Position numbers and translations under genes: made by a program. The notes beneath the pieces were generated by a model. The model ran no database searches and was not told the DNA's origin. It worked only from the letters and a program-made list of their open reading frames with translations. A stretch of 64,000 bases of DNA from contig VZRR01010919.1 in the NCBI GenBank assembly GCA_013398015.1, positions 1,605,494 to 1,669,493 of the forward strand. Reading direction: 5' to 3'. This DNA comes from Oreocharis arfaki (Eukaryota; Chordata; Aves; Passeriformes; Paramythiidae). This document shows positions 36,184-47,717 of the stretch, piece by piece (position 1 is the first letter of the stretch; each line of letters starts with the position of its first letter).

Positions 36184-36297
36184 CCCTGGGATTAGCTGAG
36201 TTGGGTGGAGTATGGCACTAATAATGCCATGGTTGTGGGTTTAATCCCCTTATCACTTAAGATTTGCACCTGATCCTTGCGGGGGAAAAAAAAAAAA
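36184..36297 (+). mobile_element. tRNA-Ile-derived SINE (TguSINE1-like), A-tailed
   Basis: 36187-36254 resembles tRNA-Ile(AAT): A-box region tagctgagttgg (matching TAGCTCAGTTGG), anticodon region 'gcactaataatgcc', and B-box region gggtttaatcccc (tRNA form GGGTTCGATCCCC, with both positions of the CpG mutated to TA). After it come 'cacttaag' and 'gatccttgcggg', which match the linker and the start of the CR1-like tail expected for the songbird element TguSINE1, whose 3' end lets CR1 mobilise it. Here, in place of the rest of the CR1-like tail, there is an A-run (36286-36297). It is a SINE, not a working tRNA gene: the acceptor stem does not pair and the B box is damaged. It lies 60 bases before a CR1 3' fragment in the same orientation. 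Confidence 0.75.
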
Positions 36298-36357
36298 TCT
36301 TAGTCTTTCCAAGACAAACAAGAAGCCAAAAATTTTATTAAAAAATTTATATCATTT

Positions 36358-36710
36358 AGCCTGGAGAAGAGTCAGAAGTGACCTTATCACTCTCTACAGC
36401 TGCTTGAAAAGTGGTTGTAGTCAGGTGGGGGTTGGTCTCTTTTTCCAGACAACAACTGACAGAACAAGAGCCGAGTCTCAAGCTGTGCCAAGGGAGATTT
36501 ATGTTGGATGTTAGGAAAAAGTTTTTTACTGAAAGAATGATAAAGTTCTGGAATCATCTGTCTGGGGAGGTGGTGGAGTCACCATCCCTGGAGGTGTTTA
36601 AAAAAAGGTTGGATGTGGCACTTAGTGCCGTGTTTTAGTTGAGGTGGTGTTAGGGCATAGGTTGGACTCGGTGATCTTGAAGGTCTCTTCCAACCTCATG
36701 ATTCTGTGAT
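36358..36710 (+). mobile_element. CR1 LINE 3' end, comparatively young
   Basis: Well preserved CR1 3' region: 'gcctggagaagagtcagaag', 'accttatcactctctacagc', 'caggtgggggttggtctctt', 'tctcaagctgtgcc', 'ggaggtggtggagtcaccat', 'ccctggaggtgtttaaaaaa', 'ggatgtggcactt', and the tail 'gttggactcggtgatcttga' ... 'ccaacctcatgattctgtga'. The frame 36411-36638 (75 codons) is the end of CR1 sequence in this orientation. The sequence resembles the CR1 subfamilies active late in neoavian evolution more than the old copies at 1.6 or 29.9 kb. Confidence 0.93.
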
Positions 36711-38552
36711 ACTAAAACACACAGCTCAATCTTTTCAAACTTGCCAAGCAACAGAAATCGATGTGTACTTCCACTGTGTGGAAAATCAGGTTATTTGTAT
36801 GGGTTACACATACACATGGATTTGAAAATCCCCATATATATGGATTGGAAAATCCCCACCAAATACAAAAACTAAAGGACTGATTCAATTCCTGCTACAA
36901 ACAATTTAAAAAAAAAAAAAAAGCCTCTTAACTGCTTAGCTTATTACTCTGCTAGGCATAATTCCAAATATAAGAAAAAAGCAGTCAATTTCGAAATAGG
37001 AATTTTGAAATAAGAGTTTCCTTTAGAAATAGCGACACTATTCACATTATACCTTTACTAGAAATTACTAATTACAGCCAGATTTCTAGCCCATAGCACT
37101 CGGGAAACAAATACACATGATTATAGCTGGTGACTGCATCCAAAATTTCCATTCACTGCTGTGTTCATGGGGCTGCCCTTACTTCTGGAAATGAGGTGCA
37201 TCCAGTATTGCCTTGAAAGGGCTCAGCTTCCGTTGGACCAATGGCACAGATGCCCAAAGTGCTCAATGCTCCTACTCTGACACAGTGGTCCAGGAAACAA
37301 TCTCGGATTCCACCTGCCTCTCCCTCAGACTCCCCCTCTTTGCTTGGGAATGCACTGAATGAGGCACCCAGATTTCCAGTGAAGACATGGCCTTTTATTA
37401 ACATAAAATGATGCCTGTGCATTGACTTGCATAGCTGTCCAATAACTCAGAGATGAACATGGAACATGTAAAACAGAGCTGCTCTACAGCAATTTTGCAA
37501 TTACAGCTTTACAGCTTCTTATCCCAGCAATATTTACAATACGTACTCACACCTTCGAACAACAGTTCCTATACCATCTAGGATTAACAATATGCTGACA
37601 ATGTCCTGACAGGCATAAAATGTTATCAAGTAAATTAAAAAAAAAAAAAATGGATCAAGCTAGAGTTGGTTTGGTTTTGTGTCTGGGGTTTTCTTTTGGT
37701 CTTTTCTTTATTTTTTAAGAAGCTAGAAAGCTGACTAACTTTTTAAACTGCTATTATGCCAGCCTGTGGTTAAAACATTGTTGCTGAACCAGAGTATCTC
37801 CATTGATATCCATCTCTCAGTTACATGAATTTGTTAAAAAGAGGAAGAGTGGAAGGAGTACTGAGAGGGTACATAGACTGAAAGGAATGCAGAAATCTGA
37901 TCAGTCCTCTGCACTTCAGACAGCAAAAAGATCACAGTAATAAAATATGGAAAATATTTAATAAATTCAAAAATGCAGCCCGTTCTGACTATGAATCATT
38001 AATATTAATCACTTGCATTACTCAAATATTGATTTTGGTAGAATGAGAAGGGTTGGTGACTTCATTCCCCTTCCTCAAAATTTATATTGTTTTCTGTATT
38101 CAGAATTCATTTTCCTTTCTCCTCTCCTGTTCTGTGGGCTTGCCAACACTAATTTACGAATTTCAAATTAAATTACAAATTAAAGAGCAGAGCAAGAGGT
38201 GATTTAAGATGGTAAAAAGTATTATTATGCTACTTCAACAGTTTCAGCAGACATTCAAACCAAGCAAAAAAGGAAAAATCTAAATATGGTCATTATAATT
38301 TCATAAGCACATATCAGGAGATCTTAAAACTATTGTCCTCTATAACCCTACAAAGTATAGTCCTTTTACACTTATCAATACATTTCCAGGTTTCAGTGCT
38401 GCAAACAGAATGACTTCTCAAAATACTAGGAAATTATTTTTCTAAACTGGTAGCTATGTTTGTTTAAGCACGGGTACTTCTCTGAAATCCCACTTCGGAG
38501 TGACATTCCTGTCTCTGTAAAAAGTTACCCAGCTACCCAGAATCTTGTGCAA
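36711..38552. other. Non-coding stretch, no gene seen
   Basis: Includes a 19-bp near-tandem duplication (36816-36834 and 36840-36858, 18 of 19 identical), A-runs at about 36907-36921 and 37637-37650, and a less AT-rich patch at 37,160-37,430 with an 85-codon minus-strand frame that has no recognisable domain. Confidence 0.55.
36816..36858. repeat. 19-bp direct duplication, period 24
   Basis: atggatttgaaaatcccca (36816-36834) and atggattggaaaatcccca (36840-36858), one mismatch. Confidence 0.85.
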
Positions 38553-38645
38553 TGTGTTCTAGGACAACCCTGCTCAAGCAGGGAGACTGGACCAGATGAC
38601 CCACCGTAGTCTCTTCCAACCTGACCCATTCTGTGATTCTGTGAT
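38553..38645 (+). mobile_element. CR1 LINE 3' tail (plus strand)
   Basis: 'ctaggacaaccctgctcaag' 'cagggagactggaccagatg' 'acc' ... 'gtctcttccaacctgaccca' 'ttctgtgattctgtga' is the CR1 3' terminus with two copies of its short end repeat. Only about 90 bp remain; 5' truncation is extreme, as is common for CR1. Confidence 0.92.
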
Positions 38646-41338
38646 CTGGGGTTTCATAAAAGTGAAACGTTCAACTTCTTCTGTACATTTTTACTGCAGT
38701 TATTAACGCAATAATTTGGAGTACTACACATCCCCTCTCCCCTTCGTAAGCGAACATTAAAGTCCTGTTCTTGGGGCTGGGAAAGAAGTATAAAATCCAC
38801 AGCAGCAGCAAGACAGCAGATGCATACTTAGGGCATTGAAATGTCATACAGCACCATAGCAGTGTTGCAGGGTAGGCAAGAGCCCGTGAGCAAACAGCGC
38901 AGGACAGAGTTTTCACGCCCTTTTAGGCAAAACCACAGAAATCTGTTGTTACTTCTTCCAGATACTGTGGTGACAACACATGTGGCTTTAAATGAAGGTT
39001 TTATTGCCAAGGTAATACTGATAATCCTTAGACTAAGGGAAATTTGAAATTTAAATAGCATTTTCTTTTTCATCTTTAAGTGTGTGAATATTGTTTTATA
39101 TAGCAAGTGTGTAAAAACCATGCAGCTATTTTCCAGGTCTTTAGATTTTATTCCACCAAAAATTTCTGTTATTTATTCAGACTGTACACAATTACTCTCT
39201 CCCTGCAATTTTTTATATTAATCAGGAACAAATATAACTGAAAAGATGTGTTAAAAATAAAACAAATCACTGATTAACTGAGGTTCTTGTAAGAATACAT
39301 TTGCAGCTAGTTCTCTGAATGTTGTATGCCAGTATACCCACTGTGCTCGGATCAGTGACTCGAGTTTCATAGACTATTAAGCTGACAGGGGCCGAGCAGA
39401 CCTCAGTGTGTGAGGTGATTCCACAATCCTGGCTGCAACGCATTACGGGCAAAATGAGGATATGACTGAAAAGTGATTCAGTAACCTGCTCAGCAAATCA
39501 ATCCATGACTCAGACACTTGAAATAACGCAATGTGCACAGAAACAAACAAAAAAAAATTAAATGCAGATCCTTTTCACTTCGTTATTCCCCAGTCAAACG
39601 GCACTGGCAGCCTTAGTAAGGCACAGGTTGCTGGTTTTAGTGTTTGATTGATCATGTACACTTTTTTTGAAGGACAGAAAAAAAAAGTAAAATAATTAAA
39701 GGTGAACTATGAAAAACATGCAGCATTTAAAAATGTTTTGCTGCTTTAGATTTGGAACAAGAGTTCCATCTAGCATCACATCTACTACCTAGGACACAAA
39801 ACCAAAACAAATACGTGTCATTACCCAGTAGCCAAGACCCCCTAAAATATGAATGCATAAAAGGTGCAAAATTTTATACTCAATTCAGAAATTTAATCTT
39901 CTTATGAATCTGTTTTTAAGTTCTGACACTGAGATTATTTTCAGCCCTTCACCTCAACTATGCTGTTAGAACTAAGACATGTGGAAGCATAAAGTTCAAG
40001 TCCTGTGACATATATGCCCTTGTAAAAATTATAAATAAATGAGACAGCTTGGCTAATGAGAAATCTTGTGGAAGTAGCTTCAAGTTCAAACTCTCATTTG
40101 GAAAATTTAATACACAGCTAGACATGTGACAGCTCCTTCTTCCTTTACTTATATTTGGTTTCCAAAAATAATAACCTCTTAAAATGTTCTTGTAATTAGA
40201 CCATACAGAAATCAGCCAATTTTAGTCTTCGAGATACAGACAACTGTTAGTTTGAGTTAGGTGTTAGCAAACACAAATATTGTGTTATACATAAACAGAA
40301 AAAAAAAACTGCATTCACCATTTACCTAAGTCCTTACAAGGATGCTAAAAAAATAATAGTTTAATATGAATTATTTGTTAGATTCAACTGTTTGCAAGAC
40401 AGTGAAGAAGAAGATGTTCACTAAAATAACGAGAAAAAGAATAGCAATTCTAAGATATTTGTGAAAGATATTCATAAGAATGAGGCATTTAAACAGATGA
40501 CATAAGGTTGCTTCTTCCTAGTCTCAAGACTAGGGTATTTTGGCATTTAAACTGAAGAGAGTCTGTATTTAAAAAATAGGCCTCTTCATTGCAACAAATA
40601 CTACTATATTTTGTGTTAATTAGAGTTACATAATAGGATTATCATGCTCATGAACAGTACATGAAAGTTTAATTAAAAGACCACTAAATTATTCATTTTT
40701 AATGAAACTGCCAGGAATTCTGTAGAGAAGTTCAACAACATTTATCATATCATTACACTAATGAACTTCTTTCTAGATAATGAATAAAAGCTTGTAAGAA
40801 TTCATAGAAATTCCTTAAACATTGATATGTCTTCAGATGTATAAGGAAGAACACACCTAAATATGTTTGCAGATCTTAGAAATAATAAACTTTAAAAATG
40901 TATTCATGAAAGCAATGCAATGAGAACAAGACTCGTACTTTTCAACGGGAAATGGGTCAAATGTGGAAAAGAAATGAAGAGTACTTTTAGAAGAGTACAC
41001 AGAAAAAAACCAGTATGTAAAAAGATACCAACAGCAGGAGGTACAGATGAACTAGAGAGAGCCATTTAAAAGGATAAATATTAATAATTGAAAGGTAAAT
41101 TATCCCATAACTGATCAAAAAAAAAAAAAAAGGCATATAGGGAATAGAATAGGAAGGATACAAGCTCTTGGCCTTCACCCTTACAAATAAACTGAGAAGA
41201 GTGAAAACAGTGAATAGATCTTCATTTTCTAATGACTTCTATTGCAGACAGTGACTAGCATCCTAAAGGTGATGGAAGCAGTCAGAAAAACATAATTGTG
41301 GTTCAAATAGGATTAGAATTTCTTTCTGTGATAGGCTT
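38646..41338. other. AT-rich non-coding stretch, no gene seen
   Basis: No known repeat or credible exon. Small features: an inverted repeat cctagtct-ca-agactagg at 40517-40534 and an A-run at about 41118-41132. Frames at 38671-39121 oppose each other on both strands and show no domain. Confidence 0.55.
41334..41338. repeat. 5' target-site duplication of the solo LTR
   Basis: ggctt, partner of ggcct at 41900-41904; 4 of 5 bases identical, the difference being a T/C transition. Confidence 0.75.
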
Positions 41339-41899
41339 TGTCCTGGTTTCAGCTAGGATAGAGTTAATTTTTTCTCCGTAGCTGTTACAGTGCTGTGTTT
41401 TGGATTCAGAATGAGAACGGTGTTGATAATACACTGATGTTTTGAGTTTTTAAGTCCATTTATCCTAAGTCAAATACTTTTTTCCTTGTCTCATGTTCTG
41501 CCACTGAGGAGGTACGAAAAAAAAAACAAGCTGGGAAGGAGCACAGCTGGGACAGGTGACCCGAACTGACCAAAGGGATATTCCACAGCATAGAACATCG
41601 TGCCTGGTACATAAACTCGGGGAGTTACCTGGAAGCAGGGGCTGACTTAGGTTCAATGGTAAGCAATTGCATTGTGCAGCGCTTGTTGGGGTTTTTTCCT
41701 TATTATTATAATTATTATTATTATTTACCGTTATAACTGTATTTTTACTTTCTTTTCAATTGTTAAACTGTTTTTAATCTCAACCTACAAGTTTTACACT
41801 GATTGTCCTCCCCATTCCACTGGATTGGGGTGTGGGGAGATGAGGGCTGAGTGAGTGGCTGTGTGGTGTTTCTTCTTCAGCCAGGCTTAAACCATGACA
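41339..41899 (+). mobile_element. Solo LTR of an avian ERV-L-like endogenous retrovirus
   Basis: A complete 561-bp LTR from TGTCCTGGTTTCAGC to ACCATGACA. Landmarks: 'gatagagttaattt', 'gtgctgtgttttggatt', 'aaagggatattccacagcat', a TATA-like tacataaa at 41608-41615, 'gtaagcaattgcattgtgca', a TTA-rich block (41697-41728), and the 3' part 'gttaaactg', 'tcaacctacaagtttt'. It is flanked by ggctt (41334-41338) and ggcct (41900-41904), a 5-bp target-site duplication with one transition. There is no internal region, so it derives from recombination between two LTRs. The family is abundant as solo LTRs in neoavian genomes; class III (ERV-L) assignment is from memory of the termini and 5-bp duplication. 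It could act as a promoter or enhancer. Confidence 0.88.
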
Positions 41900-41904
41900 G
41901 GCCT
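41900..41904. repeat. 3' target-site duplication of the solo LTR
   Basis: ggcct, immediately after the CA end of the LTR; see the partner at 41334-41338. Confidence 0.75.
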
Positions 41905-44900
41905 ATTAAAGCATTAGCAGGATTTATTCCTTCTTGGCCTTCAGTAAATCTAAACTCTGAGAAGATAAGAAACAGTTTTGAAAAAGAGTTATAGCACTTC
42001 TGATCCCCTCAGTAAGCCCTGTGGAAGTACTGTACTCCTGCACAAGTGCTTTCCCTAGAGAAGCTCTCCTGTGCATGGCCAGAATAGCATTTGAAAGAAA
42101 ACTGAAAACCACACAGGCCCCCTCTCCCATTAGTACAATTCAAGGCAAATAAGGAATAAACAAAATCACAAGGGAAACTGATGGATGAAGAGAGGACCTT
42201 TCTCATATTTTTCCTACTTGTAGTCATATGATAGCAACCTGTTGAGATGGTGAATAACCCTACCATTCTTTATTTAACTCCAAGTGTGAAGCCTACATCA
42301 TAGAATTGTGAAGATTAGAGATGCTTAAATAAACCAAGAAACCCCCCAAGATTCTCAGCATCACTGAGACATAACAGAGACAAATTTAATTTCCATAGAA
42401 CAGTGCTGGTGGTTTTACAATCCACTCTTTAGTGCAATGCATATCTTGTGCTGAGCCACAGTTAAATCAAAATCACCAATGTTAATACACAACTACTCTC
42501 CAACTTATATTTTTTCAAGAGGCCTACTTTGTCTTAGTGTAAAATTTTACAAAGACTTTATCTTTCCCTAGGTTTTCTGTTAACCTTAAATGCTGTAGAG
42601 TGGGGTGTAGAACAGCATTCTATTGAAGCACTGCACATTCAGAATTGATGCTGTTTCCTAGACACAAGCTGCCCCACCACTGTCAAAGACAAGGCATCTG
42701 ATTCAGCAAAAATTTTGTTCAGGCTCCATATAGTTACTCTCATTTGAAAATACTCTATGATTCCTCCTCAAACACAAAACCTAAATGGTCATGGCAGAAA
42801 CATTATTTCACTTCCAGTAGAAAAGACTAGCCAAATACTGTGTTAGATAAAAAAAAAACCAAACAGTAAATCATGTCTGTCTAGAAACAACCTCTTTCTC
42901 AGAGGGATAGGGCCAGGTCTGTTAGTGCAGCAAAGGCCTTCCCCCCAGTTCCAACCTAGAGCAAGACCAGGCACCTGTTCCCAGCAGGCACCTGGACATA
43001 GAGCACGTATGTACATGTACAGAGCTTGCAACACAGGACACTAACACACCTGTGTATGTCGGAAGCAGCACCTTAGCACATCTTACAAATTCCTTTAGGT
43101 TTACACATCTAAGCTAATCCTTTTTGTCCACTGAAGCAGGATCAAGAAACCTTTGTGGTTTTTTCCCAACGCCTCCATGCATTATGTTAATCAATATAAA
43201 TTTTATTTGTAAGAATAAATAAATAAAATTAAGGGGTTTTTCCCATCTTTTTCGTGGGGGAGATTAGTATTCTATTTATTCTACTCATCTCCAGCCCTGA
43301 AAGTTCTCTTCCAATAAGTCAGTGGAATTGTAAGTTCTGAACTGAACAATTTATCCTAAAACATTCATGAAATATGCCAGAGTATGCTGTGTTTTATCAC
43401 CTCAATTACAAATGTGTGTTATTCACGTTCAAGTCCCTGCAAGCAGGGATGTTCTACTCTGTTTCTGCAACTCTTAGCAAACGGTTTTATCACTCTATAC
43501 AAATAAATTAAAGCAACAGTTTTTACACAAGATATTAACCCAAATCTGAGCTGCTACAAAATCTCATTTGATATTGTTTTGGAGGGAGCAGTAGGATGGC
43601 ATGAGAGTCTTAAGCCTATCCCTTATTAATGACGTCCGTAGAGCTAAATCCTTTATTTTCTTCTTTAGCAGCACCACTAGTGATCATGTTTTGCCCTCCC
43701 AAAACCATGGTTTTTGATTTCTGACTGTTCATTCTTGCTATCACTGAAGATACAGAGAGCAATTTAAAAAATTGCAGTGCATGGATGCGTAGACCATCTT
43801 CAGATGAAAAATTAATTCAAATAAAAGACAGCAGTCATGATTTTGCCTAAATGCTAGCACTTCTGAATTTCTGTCACTGCTTTTCCACAATCTGCTTTGT
43901 TTCAAAGCCAAAACAACTGTCATTATACGGAACGAGCTGTGCACAGATAAAATACTGTTGCCAAGAACGTGGGCATTTGAAAACACTCACTAAATGTGTG
44001 GCTGTTGTATGTTATTCCTGGGAATGTTAGAGCAGCTTCATATCTGCAACCACCGAGTCTGACATAAATATTTCTTAAGGTAATATTTATTTAATTTTTT
44101 TTTTAAATCCTCGAACTATATTAGTTCCTAGACATGTTCAAGACAGTATGAAATAGGGAAAGCTGAGAGGATAGATGAGCATGAGCTTGTAGGTAAGGGA
44201 GAACAGAAAAAAGATAGTATTAAGATTCAGTCACAACAAAAGCTAAACCTGGAGGACATGAGAACCTATAGCCGTAAGTAACGGGAAGGATATCAAACTC
44301 CAATCTGAATATATATGCATTAAGGGAAGGCATAGAAATATCTGAAAATATTACCCTAAATTGTTTCCATTTCTTACTGTCATCTGATAAACATTTGGAA
44401 TTTCAGATATGGAATAGAAAGAATAATAATTCCTCCACAGAACTTTAGTGGATATAGAGTCATGACCCACCCCCTGATCTCCATAAATAGCAGAAACCTG
44501 AAAAACCTTGGAAATTATAAAAGGCATTCTTTTGTCATCTGGTCTTCCCTTGCATTTTTTTCTCCCTTAAATTTGGACAGTAGTTAATTTTGTCAAAAGT
44601 AATAGCATTTTAATTGGCATATTATATTCCTAGTGAAAAGTCTCTTAAGAACATATAATACAAAGTTAACTAACAGTTAGAGTATGTAAGTTTGTATGAC
44701 AAATCAAGCGTTTAAAGACAGAGGCAGCTTATTATCAGAAAAAAAACCCCAAACAATACAAGAAGCAAGCAAAATTTTAAAACCTAGAACTTAAAATTTT
44801 CATACTCATCTACAGTTACTAAGAAAAGAAAAAAGCACAGATAGCAAATTACAACAAAAAATTCTTAAGTGATTAACAAAGAAAACAGTATCAAAAAACC

Positions 44901-45564
44901 AAAAGTATTTCATCAAAAGTTATTCCAGAATTGTGAAAACTTCTTGCAAGAGCAGCAATACCTTTGAAGCTTTTCTTTACCTTTGTGTGAATTCTCAAAC
45001 TGTACACTTTGAGTTTTCCTGCACATCTTCCTTAGCAATATATCTTTAAGTCTTTAAACTGTCTTTGTCTAACTATGGAAAGCAGAAAAGTATTTCAAAG
45101 CTTATATTGGTTTCTCAACCAATGTATCTGAAACTCTGAGAGGATTTTATTAATTAATAAATTAAACCTCAGCACTTACGGATGACTTCCCAAGTTGCAA
45201 GTCTATATGTATTTACTGGTGCTCAACAAAGCAGCAATATTTGGCTTGGTACGCACAATTTGTACAGCTGTAAGAAGCTCAAGGAGAGCATTGTTAAAAT
45301 CCTGTTGATCCTTTGGAAAAAACATCAGGGATTTAAAAAAACAGGGGCATATTGTGCTCTGGGAGAAGAAGTTTTCTTTCTTGATTGGGTGGAGGCAATG
45401 GGTAGGGGCAGCAGCAGGTGCCTCTAACACTAATTAGCAGGCTCTGAGGTCACCAGGGACTGCTCCAGCAGTTAACTACTCCGTGTTAACTCTGTGGCTA
45501 CAGGCAGCCTGTGCAGCCACATCGGTGCCCTCCAGAAGAGAACCCCATGTTTGTACAGCTACAG

Positions 45565-45581
45565 GCTGCTGCTGCTGCTGC
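45565..45581. repeat. (GCT)5 trinucleotide run
   Basis: Five perfect gct units plus gc, within a GC-rich patch. It gives poly-Ala in short open frames on both strands, which explains their unusual composition without implying coding. Confidence 0.9.
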
Positions 45582-46790
45582 AGGGCCTACAAGTAACCTA
45601 CCCCAACACCCAACGTGCACACACCTCAGTGCCAGCACACACAGGGCTGACAGGACACAGAGTCCGAGAGTGACAAAGCTCATAATGTTACCCTGCAGGC
45701 CTCCAAAAATATGTCTTCAGCCTGCCTCATGTATTTAAATGCAGAAATGAAACCAGAAGTTCAAGGACAACTGAATAAAATTGCCATTAGCCTACCATGT
45801 ATGATGCCTTCTCCAGATTTTTAAGGCAAATGGAACAACCAAAGCAATTTATTATTCATGTTGCAAAACAACTTTTTAACAACTAGTCCTGAAAGCAATA
45901 TATATATTTTATAGATATGTATATCTCCTAATGGCATCTAGTCTGTCTTTGTAGACAGATCAATCATTGTCAATCAATGACTCTAGGACAGAAATACATG
46001 TGAAATACGTGCAAACAGGCTGTGCTAATAAAATGCTTTTCACATTATCAGGACATTGCAGCTTGACCACTGAAGAAAATAAAATGTGAGTTTAGCAGGA
46101 GACCCCAGCAGTACAAGCACACGATGACCACGAAACTTTAAGGGTCTCCAGCTGTTCCTGGAGGGATGCAACCTTGGTAGGAGAGAAAAAAATACTTTCA
46201 GGGTAACAGATAAAAAAGGGCATTTATCCACCTAAAAATGAAACATCCCACAGATTATCAGACTCAGACACATTTTCAGACCAATGAAGAAGACAAGTAA
46301 ACAAGTGTGTTAGAAGTTGCATAAACATAAAAACACAGCTGCACTCAAGAATGAGGAGGAAGAAACCCTCCAAATCATATACTCCTTGTTCAACAACTCA
46401 CTGTTCTTAACTAACAATCAATTTATAGCTCTGTGGGTAGGTGAATTTCTCTAGCCCACTTTGACTGCCTGTGATTTTTGATTTCATTAACTGCTCTGGA
46501 GAGCTGGTAGCAATATTTGTCCACCACACCATTCAGAATCACATCCGACAGTGAACCAGACAAGCCTAAATTTGCAAATCTGCACTTCACTACCATTTTT
46601 CCAGGTTGACTTCTTTAAGAATCCAGCCCATTTCTGGGAATGTTACGTTCAACTAGCTGGTCAGAGGAAAGATGTAGCTAAGATCTTCCATGTTGATGAC
46701 AAATAACAACTTTTACTATTATAGAATTATACATGAGTAATTTTCATTCACATAAAGTCATCTACTTTTTCCAAGAGACCTTGCATTCTC

Positions 46791-46809
46791 CACCCACCCC
46801 CCACCCCCA
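46791..46809 (-). other. G-rich tract on the minus strand (possible G-quadruplex)
   Basis: The plus strand has C-runs of 3, 6 and 5 separated by single A (46793-46808), so the minus strand reads G5-T-G6-T-G3 and then TGG. With the six-G run shared between strands of a tetrad stack, a quadruplex is plausible but not certain. Confidence 0.45.
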
Positions 46810-47540
46810 TACATCTGGCTTTCATTCTGTCTTTACATTAAGTCAAAATGCATTTTTCTCTTCACTGCTTTTATTACAGTACTGATTTTTTTTGTCTAAG
46901 TCTGTTTAAATGTTTGCCATAACATTTCTAACACTATTTTAAGAGAATGCTGCATTCAGAATGTTTGTGTTGTGTTTTCAATGTGATTTTCCAATAGCAT
47001 ATCTCAGCAGCGCATGTTGAACAGCTGGAAACTATCTAATTAGAACAGGGAGGAAAAAAGAAAAAGGCTGTTTGAGATGAATAATAATCACATCCATCAC
47101 ACTCATAGTTTTTCTTATTTACGTAGCACACACCTGTGCCTAATTGGCAATGAAAATGATTGTAGGATAAAACACTGAGCTGACCTTATATTATATTTCT
47201 CCTTCTCTGAGCTTTAAATAGATTTTGTTATGTTCCTTGAATTATATAAGTAGATTTGTTTACTGAAGCATTCATGTTAAAACTCATTTCATGCAAAGGG
47301 GCAAATTACGTTTTTAATTATGTTTCTTTGGGAGGGCTACATAGTTAAGATGAGTTGCTGCCTGCTAGTCTCCACAGACCATAATCACGGCAACTCAATG
47401 CAAAACACCTTCAGTGGCAGTAAGTTTTCATACAGTAAATATGTACACATTTTTGAAGCTGCATCAGTGTATTGGGTTTTTCAAAAACACCTGCATTAGT
47501 GACTCATCTACATCTTCAGGTAACAAAAAGCTTTATAAAG

Positions 47541-47717
47541 CTGGAACAGTGTGCCCAGAGAAGTGGCTGCCCCATCCCTGGAGGTGTTCAAGGCCAGGCT
47601 GGATGAGACTCTGAGCAACCTGGTGTAGTTGGAGGAGTCCCTGCCCACAGCAGGGAGGTTGGGACTAGATGACCTCTGAGGGCCCCTTTCAACCCAAGCC
47701 ATTTCATGACTCTGTGA
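47541..47717 (+). mobile_element. CR1 LINE 3' end (plus strand)
   Basis: 'gtgcccagagaagtggctgc' 'cccatccctggaggtgttca' 'aggccaggctggatgagact' ... 'gggactagatgacctctgag' 'ggcccctttcaacccaagcc' 'atttcatgactctgtga': a clean, well-preserved CR1 3' end of 177 bp. Frames at 47414-47614 (plus) and 47508-47702 (minus) run through it and are not genes. Confidence 0.95.

Larger units (their letters stand above)
41905..47540. other. Non-coding stretch, no gene seen
   Basis: Mostly AT-rich. 45,400-45,690 is a local GC-rich patch with a (GCT)5 run and opposing open frames; it is not a CpG island. 46,791-46,809 is a C-tract that is G-rich on the minus strand. 47,020-47,260 has the look of a conserved non-coding element (homeobox-type taattg/aattagaa cores, no repeat) but conservation cannot be judged from one sequence. 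Confidence 0.5.

Noticed and set aside
36187..36256. A functional tRNA-Ile gene
   Set aside because: The acceptor stem does not pair, the B box is mutated, there is no T-run terminator, and the sequence continues into the SINE linker.
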